A stretch of 64,000 nucleotides of DNA from positions 6,200,501 through 6,264,500 of the forward strand of contig NC_057317.1 of assembly GCF_000687475.1 (NCBI RefSeq), given 5' to 3'. Positions 36,104-48,191 of this stretch are shown here, piece by piece. Made by a program: the position numbers and the translations under genes. Below the pieces are notes generated by a model that was not told the origin of the DNA, ran no database searches, and saw only the letters and a list, made by a program, of their open reading frames with translations. Origin of the DNA: Ustilaginoidea virens (taxonomy: Eukaryota > Ascomycota > Sordariomycetes > Hypocreales > Clavicipitaceae). Every line of letters begins with the position of its first letter. Positions within the stretch are counted from its first letter, which is position 1.

Positions 36104-36345
36104 TATTACGGGCTTAGGCTACGCCTGCGCTATAATGTGGCTAGGACTCGGGCTGCGCCTGCGATTTGCCTAAGGAGTATTAATATAGGGTCACGAGGGC
36201 TCGCTAAAGACTCGGTCCGTACTACATACGGGCATAAATAGACTATTTAGAGGCCCTTATTCGGGTCCTCTTCCTTTCCTCCTTAGTCTATTTAATATAT
36301 TCATTCGATGCCTATCTGCAGTAGCCCTAGGGCCAGTCCTTTACA
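36104..36345 (+). repeat. Gypsy2 3' LTR
   Basis: 242 bp, partner of 29018-29259. It is more heavily mutated than the 5' LTR; almost all differences are C/T or G/A. Confidence 0.95.
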
Positions 36346-36350
36346 TATTG

Positions 36351-38270
36351 TTATTAAAGGAAATGATGCTATTAATTTATATGAATTGATTTATAAATAG
36401 AAAGGGATCGCTATAGGTTAATAGCGAGGCCTTCGAATATAGAAGTATAACGATATATAGCTTGGTTATACTTAGGGATATCCCTTATAGCGTTAAGGAC
36501 TTATTAGTGAAGCTCTATATTAGCTATAAAGGGGGGGAAAAGACTATAATATAGGCGTTAAAGTTCTTCCAATAGGATATTAAGGCATTCTAGCTTTAAC
36601 TTATTGGGATATTTCGCGATAGTTAATTAGAGCGTTATTCTATTCTAACGGTGCAAATAGAATTGCTCTATACTCTCATTTTCGAAATAGCTCTTAACTT
36701 TATAGACTATATCGTTAAAAATAAGAGTATTACGAATGCGTTCGATATTATTAAAATAATATATCTTAGTATCCCCGATAAGTATAATTTGGAAGGCTTT
36801 AGCGAATATATTATCGGGTAATCCTAATAGGCGGTACTTACTCTTAAAAGAGATAACTTTTAGTATAATAAAGTCATCTATTTTGCCGCTATATCTATCT
36901 TCTATACGATAGCTATATAAGAGGTTAGATATCTTCTTCGATATATTATTAAACCTGGTTTGGGAATAATCTTCTTAGCTAAACCCGGCCTCTATATAGG
37001 CTTTCTAGGTATAGTCTTCTTAAGGGTATTCCAAAGAGTATTCCGGAATAGCTTATTAGTAGCCTTACGGTAGGCTAGCAGGAGCTCTAGCTAGGTTATC
37101 CTATAACCTAGGTCGGTCTAGGTTTACTAGTCCTCCCGTTAAGATGGTCCGTTCATCGGCCTAGGTAGGCCGATATTGACGAGAAGGGCTAGGTGCTATG
37201 CCTATTTTTAGTATTGTTAGGTAAGGCGTTTGGGCCTAATATCTAGTATTACAGGCGGTATTAGCGGTATTGGCTTGGAGGGTATTATTATTAGGGTCCT
37301 CTATTGAAGGAAGCATATTATCGGGGCCTATAACCCGACCTCTATTGGGTATGCTATGACCTCGAGGGGCATTAAGATAGCCGCCTCGTCTAGCCCGGCT
37401 AGGGATATAACCCCTAGGGTGAAGTATTTGATCGGTTAGGCTATAGTCTTCGTCGGCTATTGCATATTATTATTGGCGGGAGCTTTCCCCTGTTTCGAAT
37501 AGCGACCTATTGTAAATAGGCGTTTTCTTTTTTTATTATTGGGACCGGCCCCTTTCTTCTTCGGTAGGGGTAGGGGCAAGAGGCTTTTTTAATATAGAAG
37601 GGGGAATAATAGGTTGTTATGACTGTGATCGGGCCACTATTGGTATTGTAAAGTCCCTTATTGAGGCTTATAATAATCTTCTTAAGGGCCTTACTATAGT
37701 AGGTGCTCGTGATGAATTCTATAAGCCTGTAACTTCCTCATCGAAATTGCCGATAGGTACTAATGCTTCCCTATAAGGGTTGAGTCGTGACCGGAATATC
37801 TTATGCCCTAATTAATAGTCGATCTCTTCTTAAGGCCATTTAGGGTTCTATTATTGTTAAAGGCATTCCATTAAGGTAGGTATTATAATAGAGCCTAATA
37901 CTCCGATATATACGCCGTGATCCCATAGGTATATGTGGAATTCGCATAGGAATGGTGGATTAACGCGGTTGAATAGTTGTTCATCCCATTTACTATAGTC
38001 GTTATAGAATAGTTCCTATAGGTTATCGTCAATTATACGGTCTTTCTTATAGGTATAGATTAGGAAGGCCAGGCGGTTGTGTAATACCACAGTGGTGGCA
38101 TCAGGGGTAATTAGCTCTATCGCAGTAGCCCAATTGTCATCGAGTAAGGGGGCAAATCGTTATAGCCTTTCAGGTAGTACCGGTTGTAATATTAATGATC
38201 GTGATTGTGCTATAGTATTAAGAGGAGGGTTTGAGAGGGGGGGGGGGGGTGTATTATAAGGAGTGCAATA
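36351..38270 (-). pseudogene. Copia2-A gag, N-terminal and central part
   Basis: Minus-strand gag continuing from 29017 after removal of Gypsy2. Collinear with 63640-64000 of Copia2-B, where no gypsy is present. Decayed frame, no clear domain besides the knuckle left of Gypsy2. A run of 13 G at 38237-38249 lies near its start. Confidence 0.75.
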
Positions 38271-38760
38271 TTCACTCTTATAAGGAGTATAAGATTCAAT
38301 CCTCTTGCAAGGAGTATAAGATTCATGCCTCATAAGGTTATTGCAAGGAATATAAGAGGGCTTTTATCCGTAGGGGTATCTGTAGGAATAAAAGAAAGAA
38401 ATAAAGGGGTTAGTTAGCAAGATAACCGTTCAACGGAATAGGTTATTTGCCTCCTATAGTAAGCAGGTAACCGTTTAACGGAATGGGTCAGTCGCCTCCT
38501 ATATATACTAAGGGTATCTTTAAAGATCGTGATAATTAGTATATTTTCTTCCTTCGTGATAGATAAAGGTGGAAAAGGTCCACATCGTTCTTCTAATTAG
38601 TTAGCAGCATAACCGTTCAACGGAATGGGTTATCTGCCTTCCTAATTAGCACGATTTGCAACGGAAATCGTCTCTTCGAGAGTAATCTTACTAATCTATA
38701 ATACACCGTTCTTTGCGGGATATAATTATCCTATAAGTGGTGGTTATTACCACTGATTAG
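38271..38760 (-). other. Copia2-A untranslated leader with palindromic repeats
   Basis: Non-coding leader between the 5' LTR and gag. It contains the 11 bp palindrome CCGTTCAACGG at 38426-38436, 38471-38481 (one transition) and 38613-38623, each followed by GAATRGGT. It also holds repeats of AGGAGTATAAGATTCA near 38275-38325. The primer site next to the LTR (38741-38760) does not match a tRNA I recognise. Confidence 0.6.
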
Positions 38761-39090
38761 TATTGATATAAACTCGGGGTACCCAGTTATACGTAGGGTC
38801 GCGCGCGTGGTATCAAGTACCGTAAGGTCACCGGTTAAAGGTATGATTACTTCTTTAATTATGACTGACTAACTAAGAGGAAAGAAAGGAAGCAAAAGAG
38901 TAATTACACGATGTGGCCTTTTTGTGCATACCGTAGTTATATGCATTAGCGCGGTCGGGCCGGACTGCCCGCGTGCCCTACCGGGCTCAGGGGCATAGGG
39001 GCAAAAGTGGCCACATTGTGCGTAACGGGTATACGCGGCACATTCGTCGCAATGTGCCCAATTGGGCACCTTGCGACAGCGATTCCGACA
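38761..39090 (-). repeat. Copia2-A 5' LTR
   Basis: 330 bp, TATTGATATAAACTC to GATTCCGACA, followed by the AATAG target copy. Confidence 0.95.
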
Positions 39091-39095
39091 AATAG

Positions 39096-39930
39096 GACCA
39101 CTATATAAAGGAGATTAATAATATTAAGGACCGTATAGATAGACACCCCTTTTTAGTCCCGATATTATATAATAATTCTACCTTTATTAATATCCTGATT
39201 GACTCTGGTTATGACTGCTATAGTGTAATAAGCGAAAGAACTATCTAAAGGTTAGGACTCTAATTTATCCGCCTGCTATCCTATAGGAAGCTTAGGACTA
39301 TAGTAGATATAAAAAGCCGATTAGGGGAGCGATAAAATATTACCCCTTCGATTATCTATACTATCTAGATCGATATCGATATCGATAGATAGCTATCAGC
39401 CGTAATACTATATATTGTCTTAGGCCTAACTTACGATATTATCCTAGGGTTACTTTAGATAGAGTACTATAATATCGAACTATAGGTAAAATAGCGCCGA
39501 TTAAGAATTAGAGCTATTAATAGGCTATTCGTAAAGGAATTAATTATTCGATCCTTTAGGCCTACTATAATTAATATTCTTAGATCGGTCTTTTATAGCA
39601 TATTATAACGCGTGATATGCACCTAAGATAATTTGACCTCCTTCTTCTTTATAAGCCTATAAGAGCTTATATATATCCTCTGCATTATGCTCCCGCTTTA
39701 TTAGAATTTAGTTCCCCCTTCGGCCTAGCTATAGACCCTCCTACTTAAGCTCTAGAACTTTACCGACCTCTTTAATAAAGTAAAGGCTTCTAGCTTTTTA
39801 CCGCACTAGGGCACATTTGATCACTATATTAAGCTTAAACTGACCCCAAATAGGGGGCTACCTAACCTCCTATAGGGACTACTATATAATATGCCGCAGG
39901 ACTAATTATTTAAGGTTTGGAGATAGGTTA
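39096..39930 (+). pseudogene. Gypsy1-C protease and RT N-terminus
   Basis: Continuation of gag-pol after Copia2-A. The protease near 39185-39220 reads LIDSGYDCYSVIS, with the D-S-G active site intact. The RT entry region runs to 39925 (LQNFTDLFNKVKAS, GLLYNMPQDQLFKV). GGTTA at 39926-39930 is the LTR-R target site. Confidence 0.87.
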
Positions 39931-40816
39931 TGTTAAAATCCTATGGTAGTCTACTAGACTGCTAGCCCTTCCACCGTCTCTTGGACTCACGACTGTCCCA
40001 CCGGACATACGGTGGTCTTACCAACCTTAGGCCATTACCGTTTACCTTCCGGATTTTCAGTGGATTAGTACTGTATACCAAATAAGGTAGGCCTTTATCG
40101 GGCCTTATTTTTGGTAAGGCTTGATATGACGTATCGGGCCTTATTTTTAAAATATATGGTACGGCCGGATATTACGTGGGCACACCGGGCCTTATTTAAA
40201 AATATTTAATACGGCCGGATATTACGTGGGCACACCGGGCCTTATTTAAAAATATTTAATACGGCCGGATATTACGTGGGCACACCGGGCCTTATTTAAA
40301 AAATATTTAATACGGCCGGATATTACGTGGGCATACCGGGCCTTATTTAAAAAATATTTAATACGGCCGGACATTACGTGGGCACACCGGGCCTTATTTA
40401 AAAGATATTTAATATGGCTGGATATTACGTGGCACACCGGGCATTATTTAAAAATATTTAATACGGCTGGATATTACGTGGCACACCGGGCATTATTTAA
40501 AATATTTGGTAAGGCTTAATATGACGTATCAGACCTTATTTTTAAATATATGGTAAGGCTGGATATATTGTGGTATAATGGGTATTACGAGGAGCTCTCT
40601 TACTGGCTACCTTGGATGCCTGGGCCTGCCCTCTCTCTTAGATATATTTAGGATAGCTTTTCCCTTTCTTTCTAGATAGTAGAAGGGTAGCACAATCGAA
40701 CTTATTAATGCACTACATGCCTCTTGACTCTTTTCACCTTTCCTGCGTTTCTGGTTATTTATATCTGTCTTGCCTTATACCGGCTTCACTTTATATTTAC
40801 CCTCAGAATTGTAACA
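39931..40816 (+). mobile_element. Solo LTR-R (886 bp)
   Basis: Bounded by TGTTAAAATC and GAATTGTAACA, with a perfect 5 bp duplication GGTTA (39926-39930, 40817-40821) in Gypsy1-C RT. No internal sequence, so it is a recombination product of a full LTR element. Its family is otherwise seen here only as the partial copy at 21241-21733. The orientation given is nominal. Confidence 0.92.
40170..40520 (+). repeat. Tandem array of about seven 49-51 bp units in LTR-R
   Basis: Units begin TATTACGTGGGCACACCGGG at 40170, 40220, 40270, 40321, 40372, 40423 and 40472; diverged units flank the array (about 40110-40169 and 40505-40570). Each carries an ACGT core. The partial copy at 21241 has four units. 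Confidence 0.92.
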
Positions 40817-40821
40817 GGTTA

Positions 40822-43800
40822 CTAACCTTATAGATAAAGGATAGATCTATACGAGCTCCTTATTAGTAGCGGTATTAATCCTACTTACGAGAAAAGCGAA
40901 TAGCAGATAGCATTTTTACGTAAATTACCGGGCCCTAAATAAGGTTATAGCGTAAAACCGGTATCCCCTTCCCTTAATTAAAGAGATACTATATTCCCTA
41001 TTATAGGCGAAGTAGTTTATAAAGGTAGATATTCGCGCCGTATTCTATAAGATCTATATCGCTAAAGGCGATAAATACCTAATTATATTTTAGACCCGCT
41101 TTAGCCTTTTTAAGTGGTTAATAACGCCCTTTAGCTTAACTAAGGCCCCTATAATATTCTAGCGATATATTAATAGGGCCTTAGGGGACTTATTAGGGGA
41201 TTTTACTACTATTTACCTAGATAACATTTTAGTCTATACTAGAGGCTTATAGAAGGAATATATAGACTGTATTAGGGTATTCTTAGGCGCCTATAAGATG
41301 CCGGCCTAAATCTAGATCTAGATAAATATAATTTCGCAGTAAAGGAGGTATATTACCTTAGCTATATTATAATAGTAGGAAAGGAGATCTATTTAGACCC
41401 TAAGAAGATTAAGGCGATTTAAGAGTAGGGAGCCCCTATAAAGTTATAAGGCATTTAGAGCTTTCTAGGGTTTGCAAACTTCTACTGCGATTTTATCCTA
41501 AACTTCTTTTACTTAACTAAGCCTTTAGTTCGACTAATATAAAAGGGTATCCCCTTTTAATAGCTTAAAGAGGAAGAAAAGGCTTTTTAAGCGTTTAAAT
41601 AATACTTTATCTTATATCTAGTCCTCGCCTAATAGGACCCTAAAAAAGAAATGATCTTTAAGGCGGATAGCTCTAGTATAGCTATTAGTAGCTGCCTTTC
41701 TTAGATCGGGGAGGATAGGGTGCTTTACCTAATTATATACCACTTAGTACGGCTTATAAAAGCTAAATGGAATTATATTATCTATAATAAAGAGCTGCTT
41801 ACTATTATCTCGTGCCTTAAGGCGTGGTCGGCTAAACTTTATTCTATTGCTGCTTTATTTACAATCCTTATAAACTATAAAAACCTTAAGTACTTCACTC
41901 GACTAAGGGAGATATTAGAATGCTAAGCGTAATAGGCTAAGACTTTAGCCCTTTTTAACTTCTATTTTTAATATTAGCCTAGCTTTTAAGCCTAATGCCC
42001 TAATGCCTTTTCGCGGCAGGAGCAGGAGGCAGATAGTATAGCACTAAGATTTAGCTAAGTCCTTTAGCCGCTATCTATCTCCGCTATAGAGGCAGACCTA
42101 ATAGAAGACTAATTAGACCTAATAGAGGACTAATTAGACCTAATAGGGGACTAACTAGCTATAGACCTAGGTAAAATAGAGGATATACTGAAAATAGCAC
42201 TTTTAACTAAAGTCTCTTTATTGGGTAGCTCCTAGATCTTTGCCGATACTTATCTATAGGCGCTCTAGGATTAGGCTATAGCCGAGGATAAACTATACTA
42301 TACTTAATAGAAGGCCGTAGCGAATAGAGAATAATAATTTCTAAGAGAAGTAAAAAGTAGGGAGTAGATCGCAGATTATATCTTAAATGTCTATAGGGCG
42401 CTACTTTACTAGGGTCGGATTTAGCTCCCCTCTTTTAAATTACTAATAACCATAGTAATTTAATAATGCTATAACTCCCCTACTGTAGGGCACCCGGGGA
42501 AGAATACGACTTTCTAATTATTATAGCAGGACTATTACTTCGATAATATATTATCTAAGGTAGCTTAATTCATTTAGAACTACTAATACTATAGAGCGCA
42601 TAAGAGTCGCTAGCTACGCTAAGGCCTACTCTAGCCTTTATTGATCCCGGATTATCTTTAGTTTTAAATTTCTATTAATTTTATAATTGACCTTTTAGCC
42701 CGTAATGCTTCCGACCTATATTACCTAATAGTTATTACCGACCGCCTATCTAAATATATCTAGCTTAAAGTAATATACTCAATATAAGTAGAAGATTATA
42801 TAGAATAATTCCTAGACTACTAGTGGCGGCACTATAGGTTCCCCGCCTAGATTATTAGCGATAGAGGCTCAGACTAGGTAGGCTAATTCTAGACTACGAT
42901 ATATAAGGCTATTGGGACTAAATAACTCCTCTCGACTGTATACTACCTATAGACTGATAGCAGTATAGAGCGTATAAACTAAGAGGTCTAGGCTATCTTA
43001 TGCATTAAAATAGCATTTGATTAATACGATTAGCCCTAATATCTTGCGATCTGCTAGTATGCTCTAAATAACCGCACTTCCTTAGTTACTAGATATAGCC
43101 TAAACCGTCTCTTATATGGCTTTAACTCTCCTATTATAGCCCCTCCTCCCGATATCTCGCTAAATTTTACGACCCCTAAGGGGCAGACGGCGCGCTTTTT
43201 AGCTATAATATAAGAGGGGGGCGAACTCGCCTAGGCTGCTATTACCTTTACTTAATAGAAGCAGTAGGAAATAACAAACTATTCCTAATGCCTAGCGGAG
43301 CGCTATTAAGTTAGAGACCGAGTTTAACTAAACCTACAGAATATTAAAACTAACCGACCTTATAAGAAGCTCGACTAGGTATCTATAAAGTATACTATTA
43401 TAGCTATTCTATCCCCGCTTAATATCCGACTCGATATCCCTAATAGTATTTACCCGGTCTTTTACGTTAACCTTATAGAATATACCGCTACCGACCCGCT
43501 ACCAAGTTAAATACTTATAGATACTAGGCCTAGTCCCCTACTGGTCCTACTAGAGGACTCTAATACCCTATATAAGGAATTTAAGGTCGAAGAGATATTA
43601 GCCGCGAAAAACGCTTAGGGCTAGGGCGGAAAACGTAATATGCTAGTAAAATGGAAGGGATATAATAGGCCGACTTAGGAACCCCTAGAGAACTTTAAGG
43701 ATACCGTAGCGCGGGAGGCATTTAAGGTTAAATAGGGGGATATCCGGATATATAATAAGCCCGGTCGAACCCTATAGCAACCCCGATATGGAAACAGATA
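40822..43800 (+). pseudogene. Gypsy1-C RT, RNase H, integrase and chromodomain
   Basis: RT resumes with TNLIDKGQIY; the catalytic box reads YLDN (D to N) near 41213-41225. RNase H covers about 41550-41900. A triplicated 21 bp unit lies at 42095-42157. Integrase covers about 42450-43300. The chromodomain at about 43566-43710 preserves EFKVEEILAAKN and KWKGYNRPT with its tryptophan. The polypurine tract GGAGAAGGGGGG is at 43812-43823. Confidence 0.88.
42095..42157 (+). repeat. Triplicated 21 bp coding unit (D-L-I-E-D-x-L)
   Basis: Three in-frame units of GACCTAATAGARGACTAATTA type encode an acidic heptad between RNase H and integrase. Not seen in Gypsy2. Confidence 0.8.
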
Positions 43801-43825
43801 AAATTTTCCCTGGAGAAGGGGGGTA

Positions 43826-44077
43826 TATTACGGACTCGGGCTATGCCCGTGCTATAGATTGGCTGGGCTCGGGCTGCGCTTATGCCTAGCCTGGGATGGA
43901 TTATATAAGGCAGATGCGCGGGCCGATGGGGCAACGCTAGGGCTCTAGCCCGCGCTATATACGGATATAAGTAGGCCTTAAAGAGACTCTTATTCGGGCT
44001 CCTTCCTTTATTCTTTAGTTTATTCAATATATACGTTTGATGCCTACTCGCAGTTGCCCTAGGGCCAGTCCTTCACA
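43826..44077 (+). repeat. Gypsy1-C 3' LTR
   Basis: 252 bp partner of 22901-23152. It reads AGTTTATTCA at the self-priming position, showing that the T in the 5' copy is a RIP change. Followed by TTAGT. Confidence 0.95.
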
Positions 44078-44082
44078 TTAGT

Positions 44083-46732
44083 GCGGGTATACTGATTTAG
44101 GTTATTAGCGTTTGAAATAGACCCTTAGTTATCGCAGTATAATAGTATTAGGTATTAAATATCGACCTGAATTTCTTTAAATAAATTAGATATCTACTCC
44201 ACTTCGCGAAGCACCTTAAGCATTATATCAGACTCGGCTTTAAGCGTTAACAAAACTACAGTCGAAGACCGTTTTAACCTCTAGCTAATAGATCTACCAT
44301 TCAAGGTAGTAAGATAACCACCGGTAGACTTAGAAATTAGGCGATAGCCAGCAAAATTGCTATTAGAAAACGCAGCTAATACTATAATAGCTTTAGCGGC
44401 TCGGTAACAAATGGCTGTATTTGCCGTACCAGCTAAATAGCGAAAAGCGCCCTTAGTAGCATTAAGCTGTATAGTGGAAGCCTATTGCATATATCGTAAT
44501 AGGTATTGCGTTAGAAAGGCTAGGTTAGGTCTTAATATTATTATCAACCACATCGATATTCCTACCAGCTGCTAAAATAAGTATTAATTACTAGCATCTA
44601 GCGGCGTATTATTAGCCTTAGAATCAGCAAATATACCGGGCTATAGTAGAATTAAATGCGGTCGTATATCCTTAAGGTTAAATTTCTTAAGGACTTCTGC
44701 AATAAATTACGACTAATACAGCTATAATAGGCCTTTTTCTCCATCATATATAATCTATACGCCTAAAAAGAAAGAGGCAGGTCCTCGGTCTTCTATAGCA
44801 TAAACCTTATGGAACTTAGTCTTAAGCTGGTCAATATAGCTAAGGTCCAGACCAATAATTAAGTAGTTATCTGTATAGGTCACAATAAATGTATGCATTC
44901 CTTTATAATAGAAGACAGCAGTATTAGAAAGTAACGGCTTAAAACCCTCTTACACTAAAAGATCTTTTAACCGTAACTACTACTCGCGAGGGCCTTATTT
45001 TAGCTTATATAAGGCTTTCTTCAATAATATAACTTATATGGCAGAGGGGTTATATCCAACCTTAGTAAGTAAGGCTAAAAGTCGACGACGCTACTAGTCA
45101 GATTATAAGGCTGGATTAGGTAAGAGTAGGCTTTCTGCAAATTCTAGAAAACCAGCTGGAATCTCTATATAAATCGTCTCTAGCAGTTTACTATTTAAAA
45201 AGGCACTAATAAAGTCAATTTGCTCTATTTCCTAATTATTTGCAGTAGTAAAAGTAAGGATGATCTTCTATATTGGTAGGATCAAAGTAGAGGCATAGGT
45301 TTCCATAAAGTCTTGCCCAGATACCTGCATAAAGCCTTTAATAATTAATCGTGCCTTATATTTAACCGGGTTATTATTCGCATCTTTCCTTACACGAAAA
45401 ACAGGCCGGTTGCGCAATATCTTCTTATTAATAGGAATACTAGTCTTTAGAATAAATTAAAAGATATTTAAATTGATTAACTACTCGAATTCCGAAAATA
45501 AGTCCTTAACCTAGCTATCCTTATATAGGTTATATAAGACTTCCTTCTAGCTATTAGGCATACCTTTTAGGGCCCGTTTTGCAGCCTTAATCTTTACTAT
45601 ATAGTAGATATCGTAGATTTGCTGGTAAAAAGCATAGGAAGGGGGGAAATCCTATATGGAAGCCTCTAGGGGGCTGCCTAGGTATCCGAAAAAGTAGTTA
45701 TTTTCCGGCTAGGTGGGTAGGAAAGCACCCTATTAGTTAGTCTGTGGGTCAGACTGTTGTGGGTCAGAAAGTGACCTATAGTATCCGTATTTTAAAATAC
45801 CTTATACGTCTCGTATCTATAGCTGCATTCTTCCTCATGTAATTCTACCCCTACTAAATGCCCTAACCTAATATAGCTGAAAATATAGCTTATTTTCTGA
45901 TACTCAAAACATTTTCTCCTATAGTCTCTTATTTGATACAATATCTAGACTCTCGAATTTTAGATATTCTAGTATAGGCAGCGTTTTACTATAGTGAAAA
46001 GCCGCATTTACTAGGAAGCCGGGCGAAAAGGCAGAATCTATTATATCGGAAAGTCGCAGAAAATCAATATTTATAGGGCTTTAAAATTCAGACTATTGAA
46101 AATTTATTATATAGGGCAAGTCAGAATTTTCACATTTATGGGTCATGCCCACTTTTGTGACGGATTCGGAAAATCTCCATAGTTGAGATTCCTAATAACG
46201 AGAGGTTTCTATATTTCCTAGCATTTGCAGCCCTTTTGTATGGAAAAAAGGTGCATTTTCCTTAGCCGGTTAAAGAAGACTATTTTGTCTAAGCTAAAAA
46301 GCTGAATTAGGCTAAAGCGATTTAAAATCGAAAGATAGCAAATTGCTAGAAAATATTGCAGAATGCTGTAGCAGGCCCATTGGTTATAGTAGGCCTGTAG
46401 CCTGTTGTGGATCCGTATACTGTATTAGGCCTGTTGGTTATGGTGGGCCTGTACGCTGTGCTAGATCCGTAGCCTATAGTAGGCCCATGCCTTCGGCTAT
46501 GCCTAAAATAGGCATATTTTGGCGAGACGACTTCTAAATAGGCTCTTCTAAGGCGATTTAGTCGTTATTTACCCCCTCTAAATTAAAAGGCAATTAGAAA
46601 TTAAATTTGCCCTCTAGGCTACTTAAAATAGGGCCTATTCCTTTATTTTAGTAGATAAAGGTAATAAAAGAGGTCTTAGTGACGACTCGGCGATAAGGGA
46701 TATAAACGAAGTAGGTGCCGTTACCTAATATA
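44083..46732 (-). pseudogene. Copia1-C RNase H, RT, linker and integrase C-terminus
   Basis: Continuation of Copia1-C after Gypsy1-C, collinear with 8930-11640 of Copia1-B. RNase H is at 44090-44500, RT at 44690-45560, and the repeat-rich linker at 45660-46600 (about six GTAGGCC-type units at 46370-46490). It ends at the TA (46731-46732) where Tc1-A inserted. More degraded than Copia1-B and -D. Confidence 0.9.
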
Positions 46733-47310
46733 CAGTAGGGTTCCAATAATGCACGAACAAAATCGCGTAGCGCGTAATCTTCGCGCCTCAACCAATTTTA
46801 CCCTTTACATTACAACGCCCATAATATACCACAATAATGCCCGGAAATCGTATCTTTGGTACGGAAATATCCGGAAATCGTCAAAGGAATCATGAATTCT
46901 CACCAGTACAAAAAGCTGCTATTGTGGCCGAATTATCGTAAGGTAAAACCCACCGCGCGGTAGCTGCTGCATTTAACATATCGCCATCAACTACGCATAG
47001 GATATTTAAACGCTGGAAAAAAGATGCAACCTTAGAAAATAAGCCTCGTTCTGGCCGGCTACTAAAGCTTACAGAGGCCGAAAAACGCTATATTGTTCTT
47101 CTTATTAAAAGGAACCGCAGCATTACATATAGTGCCCTAATTGGCGCTATGGGTGGCCGAATAAGCCGTTCGACTATCCGACGGTGCCTTTGAGGCACCT
47201 GGCAACGCAAATAGAAAGCTATGAAAAGAATACCACTATTAAAAAAAATAGCAGTAAATAGGCTTCATTTTTCACGTTATTAGTTACTAAGAGTCGAAGA
47301 ATTAATGGAG

Positions 47311-47359
47311 GTAAATATGATTGGAAATAGCCCCTTCTAATAGCTATTTACTAATATAG
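47311..47359 (+). other. 49 bp intron in Tc1-A transposase
   Basis: GTAAATATGA...TACTAATATAG, phase 0, at the same codon as in Tc1-B (58397-58445), where the donor is GTAAGT. Removing it restores the frame in both copies. The branch-like TACTAAT is very close to the acceptor. Confidence 0.75.
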
Positions 47360-47476
47360 TACCCTATTTAGGTTATCTTTTCTGACGAGACTTCTATAGC
47401 CAACCACGTACTAAATATACCAAAATGGGTATTCCGGAAGCCTCACGAACGATTTGATAAGGGTCTTATTAACCTT

Positions 47477-48191
47477 TGTTGAAATCAGCGCCTTTTTAGC
47501 TGTATTTTGGTACTGGTCTCGCCACCATACGACGTTTCTGCGTTGAGATATCGCGGTGGCTATACCAGGCGCTATGGTGGGGCACAGCGCCCCACAACGC
47601 CGATTACAGTGGGCCATAGCGCCGGTCACGGCACCGGTACAGCGACCCACATCCGGCCACAGCGGCCGGTCACAGTGGGCCACAGGGCCCACAACAGGCG
47701 GCGCATTTCTACGGGATTACCAAATGGGCAAATCAGCACTTTCGGCCTTCTACATACAGTCACCCGCTACACCGCGCCTTTACGGCACACCGATATAGGG
47801 CTTCCGGCCCGTACGGCAGGCTGTTATAGGGCATCCGGCACACCGCTACAAGCCACTGGGCTTGGTTGGGTAGGCATTGGGTAGGATATTGGGCACAGAC
47901 TGGGCACGGTTGGGCAGACCGACTTTTCGTCGGGTTTTTTTGCTATTTTTGCGGTTTTTCATTATTTTCAACCACTTTTTCAAGATAGTAGAAATATGCC
48001 CAAAATTCCCTCTTTCTAGCTAGAATAGTCACCAATAATTAGAATCAGATTTCCCTGACATCTTTGCTCTGGTCAACCTCTTATACGCTTTAAATCTTTA
48101 ACCAGCTCTTGTTTTATTCTGTAATGCCTTGTACGCCACTGTCGGTATCTAGTACATTTCCAATAGTGTTCTGAATCACCATTTTGCAACA
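47477..48191 (+). repeat. Copia1-D 5' LTR
   Basis: 715 bp, TGTTGAAATC...TTTTGCAACA, both termini unmutated. The GC-rich repeat/inverted-repeat block is at about 47580-47705. Confidence 0.96.

Larger units (their letters stand above)
29018..36345 (+). mobile_element. Gypsy2, complete chromovirus (7328 bp), innermost of the stack
   Basis: LTRs of 242 bp at 29018-29259 and 36104-36345; target duplication TATTG (29013-29017, 36346-36350). Contains gag, protease, RT, RNase H, integrase, chromodomain, then about 1.75 kb of extra sequence before the 3' LTR. It is related to Gypsy1 but about 1.7 kb longer. No element is nested in it. LTR pair differences are nearly all transitions. Confidence 0.96.
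24467..39090 (-). mobile_element. Copia2-A, complete Ty1/copia element with Gypsy2 nested inside
   Basis: 330 bp LTRs at 24467-24796 and 38761-39090; target duplication AATAG (24462-24466, 39091-39095) in Gypsy1-C. Un-nested length 7291 bp. Minus-strand order: leader, gag with zinc knuckle, protease, integrase, linker, RT, RNase H. The RT belongs to a fungal copia group whose catalytic box reads (M/I)QTDDT instead of YVDD. Confidence 0.95.
22901..44077 (+). mobile_element. Gypsy1-C, complete chromovirus with two nested insertions
   Basis: LTRs of 252 bp at 22901-23152 and 43826-44077; target duplication TTAGT at 22896-22900 and 44078-44082. It hosts Copia2-A (24467-39090) and a solo LTR-R (39931-40816). 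Un-nested length is 5657 bp. Order is gag, protease, RT, RNase H, integrase, chromodomain. Subfamily distinct from Gypsy1-B: the LTRs share termini, TATA region and 3' end but differ in the middle and in the primer pair. Confidence 0.95.

Noticed and set aside
38077..38259. 60-codon plus-strand frame ending in the G run
   Set aside because: Antisense to Copia2 gag, short and without motif; its tail is the G13 homopolymer.
40246..40437. 63-codon frame with four near-identical repeats
   Set aside because: Product of reading the LTR-R tandem array in one frame.
40170..40520. Regularly spaced repeats resembling a CRISPR array
   Set aside because: Whole 49-51 bp units are repeated with no unique spacers, inside an LTR with a target duplication, in a eukaryotic genome.
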